Shown here piece after piece: positions 7,748 to 16,100 of a stretch of 64,000 nucleotides of DNA. A model generated the notes under the pieces. That model worked only from the letters and a program-made list of their open reading frames with translations. It was not told the origin of the DNA and made no database searches. The translations under genes and the position numbers were made by a program. The stretch is from an uncultured Lachnospiraceae bacterium (lineage in GTDB: Bacteria; Bacillota; Clostridia; Lachnospirales; Lachnospiraceae), in NCBI GenBank assembly GCA_910584205.1, contig CAJUAA010000014.1, positions 18,633 through 82,632 on the forward strand, read 5' to 3'. Position 1 is the stretch's first letter. Each line of letters opens with the position of its first letter.

Positions 7748-8664
7748 AGTATCTGGTGATCGGAGCCGGGGGGACCGGCGGATGTATTGGGGCGTATATG
7801 ACGGAGGCAGGCAGGGACGTGACGCTGATTGCAAGGGGCGCGCATCTGGCGGCCATGCAGGCGGACGGACTGCGCATGGAAACGACGAAGAAGGGAAACT
7901 ATACGGTAAAACCGGTAAAGGCGACAGATATGGAACACTATGGGGAACATCCGGACGTGATCTTTGTCTGCGTCAAGGGCTATTCTCTGGAGGAGACGAT
8001 CCCGTTTATCCGCAGGGTGGCAAAACCGGAGACGGTGGTCATCCCGATCCTGAACATCTATGGGACCGGAGGCAGGCTTCAGGAACGGCTGCCGGAACTT
8101 CTGGTGACGGACGGGTGCATCTATATCGCAGCGGAGATCCGGAAACCGGGCTGCCTGTGGCAGAACGGCGATATTTTCCGCGTAGTGTTCGGCGTACGGA
8201 AGCCTTCCGAATACAGAGAGGTACTGGAAAAGGTAAGGCAGGACTTGGAGGACAGCGGGATCACAGCTATATTGTCGGACAATATACAGAAAGATGCGCT
8301 GCAGAAATTCTCCTATGTCTCGCCGGCAGCGGCCTGCGGGCAGTATTATGACGCCATGGCGGGCGACATGCAGAAGCCAGGGGAGATCCGGGATACCTTC
8401 GCGGCGCTGATTCATGAGATCGATGTGCTGGCAGAGGCCATGGGGATTCATTTTGGAGTGGATATTGTGCAGACGAACCTGGATATTCTGGACAGCCTGA
8501 CGCCGGAGGCATCTACTTCCATGCAGCGGGATGTGAAACAGGGAAAAGCGTCCGAGATGGACGGGCTGATCTTCGAGGTGGTCCGGATGGGCAGGAAATA
8601 CGGAGTAAAGCTGCCGGTCTATGAGAAGATTGCAGAGGAACTGAGAAAAAGAGGCTTTTCCTGA
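7744..8664 (+). CDS. Ketopantoate reductase family oxidoreductase (ApbA/PanE-like)
   Basis: A 306-residue NAD(P)-dependent reductase of the ApbA/PanE family. The Rossmann motif GAGGTGG is at residues 7-13, with two domains as usual. Family members reduce 2-dehydropantoate in CoA synthesis, but many paralogues act on other 2-oxo acids, so the substrate is uncertain here; no pan genes are nearby. It starts with TTG at 7744, overlapping the stop of the GGDEF gene (TTGA), behind AGGAGGG. It is therefore probably translated from the same message. Confidence 0.8.
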   Translation: MKYLVIGAGGTGGCIGAYMTEAGRDVTLIARGAHLAAMQADGLRMETTKKGNYTVKPVKATDMEHYGEHPDVIFVCVKGYSLEETIPFIRRVAKPETVVIPILNIYGTGGRLQERLPELLVTDGCIYIAAEIRKPGCLWQNGDIFRVVFGVRKPSEYREVLEKVRQDLEDSGITAILSDNIQKDALQKFSYVSPAAACGQYYDAMAGDMQKPGEIRDTFAALIHEIDVLAEAMGIHFGVDIVQTNLDILDSLTPEASTSMQRDVKQGKASEMDGLIFEVVRMGRKYGVKLPVYEKIAEELRKRGFS

Positions 8665-8673
8665 AAAGAATTA

Positions 8674-8701
8674 TTGACATATGTCAGAAACGGGCTATAA
8701 T
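8674..8701 (+). promoter_or_regulatory. Promoter with palindromic -35 for the DUF134/NifX gene
   Basis: A consensus TTGACA (8674-8679), a 16-base spacer and consensus TATAAT (8696-8701). The palindrome GACATATGTC (8676-8685) overlaps the -35, which suggests repression there, possibly by the encoded DUF134 domain itself (inference). Confidence 0.7.
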
Positions 8702-8805
8702 AGAGTTATGGACAGGGAATCCCTGGGGCAGACCCGTTTTATCGTTTTGGGAAACGGCCCGGACGGGGAGATTCCGGGGATCCGGCGGCAATCGGAGGTA
8801 GGAGG

Positions 8806-9564
8806 ATGCCAAGACCATGCAAAAGAAGACGCGTCTGCGGGGTGCCGGGCTGTGAGCGGTTCGGTCCGATGGACGGCACACCGCGCACAGAAGGGAACAC
8901 CATGACGCTGGACGAGTATGAGTGCATCCGGCTGATGGATCTGGAGCATCTGACACAGGAGCAGTGCGCGGCACAGATGAAAGTGGCGCGGACGACGGTG
9001 CAGGCGATCTACAGCTGTGCCAGAGAGAAGCTGGCGGACTGTCTGGTGCGGGGAAAGGAGCTACGGATTGCAGGGGGGAATTATGTGCTGTGCGAGGCGC
9101 GGATGTCCTGCTGTCACAGCCACTGTACAGGGTTCGCCGGAGTATTAGAAAGAGAAGGAGAGCAGAAAACGATGAAAATTGGTGTAACTTACGAAAATGG
9201 ACAGATTTTTCAGCATTTCGGACATACGGAGCAGTTCAAAGTGTATGACGTGCAGGACGGAAACGTGGTATCTTCCAAAGTTGTGGACACAAACGGAAAC
9301 GGACACGGGGCGCTGGCAGGATTTCTGAAAGAATATCAGGTGGATACCCTGATCTGCGGCGGTATCGGAGCAGGCGCGCAGAATGCGCTGGCGGCAGTCG
9401 GGATCCGGCTTTACGGCGGCGTATCCGGCGATGCGGATGCGGCGGTGGAGGCGCTTCTGAAAGGGAAGCTTGATTACAATCCGGATGTGCGCTGTGACCA
9501 CCACGGAGAGCATCACGGCGGAGACTGCGGCAGCCACGGATGCGGGGAGCATACGTGCGGATAA
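8806..9564 (+). CDS. DUF134 DNA-binding domain fused to a NifX/NifB-type domain
   Basis: A 252-residue fusion. Residues 1 to about 100 are DUF134, a helix-turn-helix-bearing family with Cys at the start (CKRRRVCGVPGC) and a sigma-4-like helix-turn-helix region near 50-75. Residues from about 123 form a dinitrogenase Fe-Mo cofactor-type domain with the typical FQHFGHTEQFKVYD segment. The last 25 residues are rich in His and Cys, a likely metal-binding tail. Related domains handle or sense metal clusters; no nif genes are here, so metal-responsive regulation is an inference. An ATG at 9172 with GAAGGAG upstream could also yield the C-terminal domain alone. Confidence 0.85.
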   Translation: MPRPCKRRRVCGVPGCERFGPMDGTPRTEGNTMTLDEYECIRLMDLEHLTQEQCAAQMKVARTTVQAIYSCAREKLADCLVRGKELRIAGGNYVLCEARMSCCHSHCTGFAGVLEREGEQKTMKIGVTYENGQIFQHFGHTEQFKVYDVQDGNVVSSKVVDTNGNGHGALAGFLKEYQVDTLICGGIGAGAQNALAAVGIRLYGGVSGDADAAVEALLKGKLDYNPDVRCDHHGEHHGGDCGSHGCGEHTCG

Positions 9565-9622
9565 GATCCAGATACAAAGAATACGGGAAAGACAGAAGAA
9601 GGGGTCGCTGAAAGATGTATCT

Positions 9623-9671
9623 CTGTCTGTGTGCCCGGCACTTCAGACAGTGCTGTTTCGCACACAGACAG
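9623..9671. repeat. Long perfect hairpin downstream of the DUF134 gene
   Basis: CTGTCTGTGTGC (9623-9634) and GCACACAGACAG (9660-9671) are perfect 12-bp arms, with an inner GCACT/AGTGC stem in the loop. No T-run follows directly; a T6 run comes about 20 bases later (near 9690). It may end the DUF134 transcript or be a structured 3' element. Confidence 0.55.
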
Positions 9672-9750
9672 GAGACTGCATTTGGCAGCGGCTCTTTTTT
9701 ATTGTCTGGATGAAGATGAAAGCGGATTCTGTTGAAATCAGTTGTTTGCC

Positions 9751-9779
9751 TTGTAAAGCGGGCTTTTTCATAGTATACT
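9751..9779 (+). promoter_or_regulatory. Promoter of the Wadjet operon
   Basis: TTGTAA (9751-9756), a 17-base spacer and TATACT (9774-9779). The predicted start is about 25 bases before jetD. Confidence 0.6.
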
Positions 9780-9810
9780 AAGATCTGTAAGGGAAGGAAC
9801 TCACGGATTT

Positions 9811-10791
9811 ATGAAACGCATCACTCTGGAAGCGCTTCTTGCCAAAAAGCGGCAGGCGGACTACGGACAACAGTATATGTACATTACCGGGCTTCTGGAA
9901 TCGGGCCGGATCCGGCCGCTGAAGGCGTCCGGGAAGAACGGCAAGAAGCCGGCGCTCTACCGGGAATACTGGCTGGTGGAGGAAGAAGAAGATCCGGGTC
10001 CGCTTCTGGAGGAACTGAAGTTCCGTCTGGTCCCGTCCATTTCCATCGATTATTATCTGGCCCATCCGAAGGTGTATCAGGAGGAGCGGCTGTGGGTATT
10101 GCTGCTGGACGCCTGGCTTCGCAGGAACAAAACCCGTCCGCTGCTTCCGGAATCCATGAATGAACGGAGCTTCGAGATCTGGGGCAGAGAAAAGTTTCTG
10201 TTAAAGGAGCAGGGGAAGAAGGTTCTGAAGCACTGCGGGATCCCGCTGGAAGCGCTGAACCTGTATGAGACGACCGAACCCCTCGCCTGCTATTCCCACA
10301 CGAGAGCCGTTCCCCAGAACCTGCTGATTCTGGAAAATAAAGACACCTTCTACAGTATGCGCCGCCATCTTCTGGACGGAGCGGAGACGATCCTGGGCGT
10401 CCCCACCGGAACGCTGATCTACGGCGCCGGCAAGGGAATCCTGCGCTCCTTTCAGGATTTTGATCTGTGTGTGGAGCCTTATATGACGGATGAACGCAAC
10501 CGGATCTGGTATTTCGGAGATCTGGATTATGAAGGGATCGGCATATGGGAACGCCTGGCCGAGCTGTGCTGCCCGATTCGGGAGATTCGCCCCTTCTGTC
10601 CGGCCTACGAAGCCATGCTCAAAAAGGCGGAGCAGTTCCAGACGCTGCCGGCGACCAAAGAGCAGCAGAACCGGAACATTGGAGACGCGTTTTTCGGGTA
10701 TTTTTCAGAGGAGACATCCCGGAAGATGAGACGGATTCTGGAGGACGGCGCCTGGATCCCGCAGGAGATCCTGAATATTACGGATTTCTGA
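9811..10791 (+). CDS. jetD: Wadjet nuclease subunit JetD (Toprim)
   Basis: A 326-residue protein matching JetD, the nuclease of the Wadjet anti-plasmid system. JetD has an N-terminal arm domain (DUF3322-type) and a C-terminal Toprim domain (DUF2220-type) related to topoisomerase VI. Toprim acidic residues are visible: Glu175 in ILENKD, and Asp237/Asp239 in GDLDYEG. The family cuts closed circular DNA after the JetABC motor extrudes it. It is the first gene of the operon, unlike the ABCD order that gave the genes their names. The ribosome site GGAAGGAA is rather distant (about 13 bases), so a modest translation rate is possible. Confidence 0.85.
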   Translation: MKRITLEALLAKKRQADYGQQYMYITGLLESGRIRPLKASGKNGKKPALYREYWLVEEEEDPGPLLEELKFRLVPSISIDYYLAHPKVYQEERLWVLLLDAWLRRNKTRPLLPESMNERSFEIWGREKFLLKEQGKKVLKHCGIPLEALNLYETTEPLACYSHTRAVPQNLLILENKDTFYSMRRHLLDGAETILGVPTGTLIYGAGKGILRSFQDFDLCVEPYMTDERNRIWYFGDLDYEGIGIWERLAELCCPIREIRPFCPAYEAMLKKAEQFQTLPATKEQQNRNIGDAFFGYFSEETSRKMRRILEDGAWIPQEILNITDF

Positions 10792-10838
10792 AAAAGCCGG
10801 ACGCAGTACGTTTCTACAGAGGACAGGAAGGATATCCC

Positions 10839-12458
10839 ATGCAATACGATTTTCTGAAACATTTCCCCCGCCGCATGAAAAGCGTCGGGCTTCATTTTAT
10901 GCTGATCCAGAACAGCATCCAGAAAACCACCTGGAAGCAGTACGGGTTTTCCACGGGTGCGGAGCAGATCAACATGATCTTTGCGGTCCTTCTCTATATC
11001 ATGGAGCAGTCCCTCCGGGAAGAAAACTGTACCATGGACGACATCGGGGCCTATATTGACACCATCAATGTGCAGCATTTCCACAAAAATCTGAACTATG
11101 ACGAATGCCGGCAGCTGGGGGATTTCATCGTCAACGTGATCCTGTGCAACGAAGGAAAAGCCATGTATTTTGAGGGCTTTGATTTTGAAGAACAGGAATA
11201 CGAGCCCATGCATATCAGCTATGTGGCCAACCGCATCGTCTACGTGGATCAGGAATTCCGGCGCACCTCTTATTATCTGACCGATGACGGATACAATCTG
11301 CTGCTTTCCACTCTGGAAATTGAAAATAATATGAAACTGACCGTCCACGAGATGATCTTTCAGATGCATCTGGAAAAGCAGAGCTATGACAGGGCGGCGG
11401 ATGAGATCAAAAACGTTTTCAATCTGCTGCGGGTCCAGCTGCAGAAGATTCAGGAGGCCATGGGGAAGATCCGCAGGAACGCCCTGAACTATTCCGTGCG
11501 GGATTATGAGACGATCCTTCTGGAAAATCTGGACACGATCCAGGATACCAAGCAGAAGTTCCAGAATTACCGGGAGATGGTAAAGAGCCGGGCAAAAGAG
11601 TTGGAGGAGAAAAACATCAACGTCCGGCAGCTTCTGCCCAAAGAGGAGGAAAAGCTGAACCATCTGCGGGTGATCGAGTCCTATCTGAACCGGACCATCG
11701 ACGAACATCAGAAGATCCTGAACAGCCATTTTGACCTGAAGGCGCTCTATACGAGGGAGCTGGAGCAGCTCTCCCAGATGTCATTAATCCAGCGGTTCCC
11801 CCTTCGGACCGGCCTGTACGACCAGGTGCTGAAGGACGCGGATACGCTCACCCGGCTGGATTATTTCCTGCGGCCTTTGTTCAATCAGGACGCGGGCAAG
11901 GCCTATAACCTGAACAAGGCGTTTCAGCTGCAGCGGCCGTCCCGGAAGCGCACGGAGGCGGACAGCGGGGAAGAACTGGATTTTGACGAGGAAAGCTGGA
12001 GACGGGAGAAGGAGAGGCTCCGGCAGGAAAAGCTGAAAAAATACGAGGGAAGCTTAAGTTGCCTCATCCGGCACGCGTCCGGAAAGGACGGAATTTCCCT
12101 GCTGGAGCTGGAAAACGAGCTGGACGACGGGGAGCGGGCGGAGCTGATTCCCAGTGTGGAGATCTTTAAGGAAATCATGGTGGAGCTGCTCAAAAACCGG
12201 GAGATCGACCTGACGGCGCTTCAGAAGGAGCGCAGCGAGTACATTCAGGAAAGCGCCGGGGATTTCCAGCTGAACGACATGCTGCTGAAGCTGGCCGACG
12301 CGGAGGCGGACGCCGGGCAGAAAAGGATCCGGCGGGTCCATGCGTCCAGGCTGGAGGACGGGAATGTGGTGGCCTTTTCCGGGATTTTGGACGAGGACGG
12401 CAGAAGCAGAACGATCCGATGCTCCAATGTGCGGCTTCGGGTGTTTCGGGAGGAATGA
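10839..12458 (+). CDS. jetA: Wadjet subunit JetA (kleisin-like)
   Basis: A 539-residue protein of the Clostridia-type JetA family (I associate it with DUF5716 and the type II Wadjet group). JetA is the kleisin-like subunit that bridges the JetC ATPase heads. It has an N-terminal helical domain, a long charged helical middle (about 190-330) and a C-terminal winged-helix-like part. The start at 10839 is set by GGACAGGAAGG upstream; the frame is open further back inside jetD, but that part is translated in another frame. It is 47 bases after jetD and ends five bases before jetB. Confidence 0.85.
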   Translation: MQYDFLKHFPRRMKSVGLHFMLIQNSIQKTTWKQYGFSTGAEQINMIFAVLLYIMEQSLREENCTMDDIGAYIDTINVQHFHKNLNYDECRQLGDFIVNVILCNEGKAMYFEGFDFEEQEYEPMHISYVANRIVYVDQEFRRTSYYLTDDGYNLLLSTLEIENNMKLTVHEMIFQMHLEKQSYDRAADEIKNVFNLLRVQLQKIQEAMGKIRRNALNYSVRDYETILLENLDTIQDTKQKFQNYREMVKSRAKELEEKNINVRQLLPKEEEKLNHLRVIESYLNRTIDEHQKILNSHFDLKALYTRELEQLSQMSLIQRFPLRTGLYDQVLKDADTLTRLDYFLRPLFNQDAGKAYNLNKAFQLQRPSRKRTEADSGEELDFDEESWRREKERLRQEKLKKYEGSLSCLIRHASGKDGISLLELENELDDGERAELIPSVEIFKEIMVELLKNREIDLTALQKERSEYIQESAGDFQLNDMLLKLADAEADAGQKRIRRVHASRLEDGNVVAFSGILDEDGRSRTIRCSNVRLRVFREE

Positions 12459-12463
12459 TACCT

Positions 12464-13180
12464 ATGGCATATGAACTGGATACCATAAAGACGAGCCAGG
12501 AGATTTTCTATTATCTGCTGGAGCATCATGAATTGAAGGAAGAAGAGGAGGCGGCTCTTTACCGGGCCTATACGGAGCAGGAGGACGTGCAGAATCTGGT
12601 GAAATCCCAGGGGGAGATCGCCGACAGCAGCATTGAACGCTATGGGAACGTCATCTATCTCATTCCCAGAGAAGAGAATGATTTTCTTGGATTTTCCAAA
12701 GGACAGTTAAAAAGCATCCTCTGCCGTTCCGGCGCCACGGACAAAGATTACTATCTGTCCCAGTTCGTCATTCTGACGCTGCTGGTGGAATTTTACGACG
12801 GACAGGGAAGCAGCAGCAAGGCGCGGGAGTACATCCGCACCGGGGAGCTGCAGAACTGCATATCCGCCCGCCTGAAGGAAGGGGCGGAGCATATGGACGA
12901 AGAAGAGGAAGAGCGTCAGGGCATCGCCTTTACAGATATGCAGCAGGCGTACGAGGCGCTGAAATCCGATGAACGGGGGTCCAGGGCGAAGACGACGAAG
13001 GAAGGCTTTCTCCATTCCATCCTGCTCTTTCTGGAAAAACAGGGGCTGGTGGATTATGTGGAGCAGGACGAGATGATCAAGACGACCAAAAAGCTTGACA
13101 ATTTTATGGACTGGAATCTTCTGAATCAGAACAATTACGGAAGAGTTCTCAGGATACTGGGGGGAAAGAAAGATGAGTAA
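12464..13180 (+). CDS. jetB: Wadjet subunit JetB (DUF4194)
   Basis: A 238-residue protein of the DUF4194/JetB type, the KITE-like winged-helix partner that binds the kleisin JetA in the Wadjet SMC motor. Acidic N-terminus, paired winged-helix-like regions, and the C-terminal motif MDWNLLNQNNYGRVLRILGG are recognisable. GGGAGGAA precedes ATG 12464; a start at 12419 lacks a site. It overlaps jetC by 8 bases, so the stoichiometry is coupled. Confidence 0.85.
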   Translation: MAYELDTIKTSQEIFYYLLEHHELKEEEEAALYRAYTEQEDVQNLVKSQGEIADSSIERYGNVIYLIPREENDFLGFSKGQLKSILCRSGATDKDYYLSQFVILTLLVEFYDGQGSSSKAREYIRTGELQNCISARLKEGAEHMDEEEEERQGIAFTDMQQAYEALKSDERGSRAKTTKEGFLHSILLFLEKQGLVDYVEQDEMIKTTKKLDNFMDWNLLNQNNYGRVLRILGGKKDE

Positions 13181-16100
13181 GATCAATGCCGTCCGGCTGA
13201 TCAATGTGAATTACAACAACAACGCCATCCGCGTCAGCGACGAAACCTTTCATTTTCATGGGGAGAGCACCCTTCTCTCCCTGCGGAACGGCGGCGGGAA
13301 ATCGGTGCTGGTGCAGATGATGACGGCGCCCTTTGTGCATAAGCGGTACCGGGACGCCAAGGACCGGCCCTTCGAGAATTATTTTACCACGAACCGGCCT
13401 TCCTTTATTCTGGTGGAATGGGTGCTGGACCAGGGGGCCGGATATGTACTGACCGGAATGATGGTCCGCAGGAATCAGGATTCTGAGACCGACAGCAGCG
13501 AGGCGCTGGATGTGGTGACCCTGGTCAGCGAATACCGGGAGCCGTGCCTGCAGGACATCCACCATCTGCCGGTGGTGGAAAAGGGGGCGAAGGAGATGGT
13601 CCTGAAAAATTTCACAGCGTGCAGACAGATGTTTGACAGCTGGAAAAAGGACGGATCCCTTCGCTTTTTCTGTTATGACTGCACCAATCCGGCCCAGTCC
13701 AGACAGTATTTTGACAAGCTGATGGAGTATCAGATCAATTATAAAGAGTGGGAATCCATCATCAAGAAGGTCAATCTGAAGGAGTCCGGCCTGTCGGAGC
13801 TCTTTTCCGACTGCCGGGATGAGAAGGGACTGGTGGAGAAATGGTTTCTGGACGCGGTGGAGAGCAGGCTGAACCGGGAACGGAACCGGATGAAGGAATT
13901 TCAGAGCCTTCTGGAGAAATATGTGGCGCAGTATCAGGACAATCAGGTGAAGATCAGACGCCGGGATACCATCCGCCTGTTCCGGGAAGAGGCGGTGTCC
14001 ATCCGGGAAGAGGCGGAGCAGTATGAGGCGCGGGAGCAGGCGGAAAAAGAGCAGATGCACCTGCTGGCGCGGCTGATCGAGGAACTGGGCCGGCTGAAAG
14101 CCGCGGCGGAGGACGGGCATCAGGCGGTGCTCGGGCAGATGGACGCGCTTCTTGAGCGGATTGCCCGGATCGAGTACGAGAAGCTTTCCGGGGAATTTTA
14201 CGGGCTGGAGGAGAAGCTTCGCTATCATATGAGCAACCGGGATATGATCGAGGCGGAACAGGACGCGCTTCGGCGGGAAGCGGAGGAGATGGAACAGAAA
14301 CTCCATCTTCTGGCATGCGCCAGACAGCAGGAGTACGTCTCCCAGATCCGCGCGGAGCTTCTGGAGATCCGGCAGCGGATTGAGGTGTCCAGGCAGGAGG
14401 AAGAGAAGCTGGCGCCCGAACGGGACCAGCTTGGCAGGACGCTGTACGGACATTATAAAAGAATGCATGCGCAGACGGAGGATGCGCTCCGGAAAAACCG
14501 GGAACAGTACGAAGAATTCGCCGAACAGGCTTCAGCGGAAAAGGAAAAGCTGGCCGGTTACGAGCAGTCCCTCCGGGAGGAAGCGTCGAGGCAGGGCGCC
14601 CTGAAAAGCAGGGTGGAGTCCTACGACCGGCAGGAGGAACAGTATAACCGTACGTACGGGGAACAGCTGGCCCGCAACATTCTGGGAGAATACGAGCCGG
14701 GAACGCTGGATATCCGGAAAAGGACCTCGGAAAAGGAGCTGGAGGACTGCGTCCGTACCCGCCAGAGGAAGAAAAAACAGCAGGAATCGGCGCAGGAACG
14801 GCAGAAGGGACTGGAGCGGAGCCTGCAGAAGCTGTATACGGAGCAGGCGCGGAAGGGCATGCAGAAGGAACAGCAGGAGCAGGTGCAGAAGGAGTATCAG
14901 GAGGAGCTGAAGGCCCGGGGCGTCGTGCTTCAGTATCTGGGGCTGCCCGAAGACGTGCTCTTTGACACGGAAGAGATCCTGCAGGCGTCCGGCAGAAAGC
15001 TGAAGGAACTGGACGGTGTGCTCCAGAACCTGCGCCGGGAGGAGGAGCAGCTTAAGAAGGAATACCGGCAGCTGACGGAAGGCCGGACACTGGAGCTTTC
15101 GGAAGCGCTGGAGGCAGAGCTTCTTAATCTGGGCATGCCCATCGTCTACGGTATGGAGTGGCTGCAGAAAAACGGATATACCGAGGAAGAGAACCGGACG
15201 CTGGTGCACAGCCATCCGTTTCTTCCCTATGCGCTGATTTTGTCAAGGAAAGAACTTGACAAACTGGTGCGGCATACGGGGGAGGTCTACACGTCGTTTC
15301 CGGTGCCCATCGTCGTGCGGGAGGAGCTGGAGGAAAGGCCGTCGGAGAAGGCCGAAGGCATCCTCCATCTGCCGGGGGTGCATTTCTATCTGCTGTTCAA
15401 TGAAAATCTGCTGAATGAGGAAAAGCTGCGCCTGCTGGTGGAGGAAAAGGATCTGGAGATTCGGAAGAAGCAGGAAGCCGTCGGAATCCGGAAGAAGGAA
15501 TACGACGAGTATTACGGCAGGCAGGAGCTGGTGCGGAACCAGTCCGTCAGCCGGGAACGGTACGAAGAGAATGAAGCCTGCCTGGAGACGCTTTCCCGGG
15601 AACTTCTGGATCTGGAGGCAAGGATCCGTTCCGGACGGGAGGAAGAGAAGCTGCTGGAGCAGGAGCTGAAGCTTCTGGAAAAGGAGCTGCACGACTCCGG
15701 GAAGGAGCTGGACCGCCTGCAGAGGCGGAAGGCGGATCTGGAACAGCTGTGCAGGGATTACGGGCAGTATGAACAGAACCGGCAGGAACTGGAGCGGTGC
15801 GGGCGCGCCATCCGGCGGCTGGAGGAGCGCAAGGCGCTGGCGCAGTCCAGCCTGGAAAAGCTGGCCCAGAAGCAGAGGACGCTGGACCTGGAAGCCAGCC
15901 GTCTGGAGGAAGAAAGCCGGAAGCAGAGGGAAAAACAACGCCTGTACGAAACATACGCGAGGGAGGAAGAACCGCCCTGGACCGGGCAGGAGGACGTGGA
16001 GCTGATGGAGGCCCGTTATCTGGCCATTACCGGCAGCATGTCCCAAAAGCTGCAGGATATGGAGGCGCAGGAAAACCGCACGGCGGAAAAATACGAATCC

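Noticed and set aside
10545..10838. Extension of JetA into jetD
   Set aside because: Out of frame with the jetD protein but inside its coding sequence; the JetA family begins at the site preceded by a ribosome site at 10839.
13149..14468. A 439-codon minus-strand frame over jetB/jetC
   Set aside because: Antisense shadow of jetC; leucine/histidine-rich with no family likeness.
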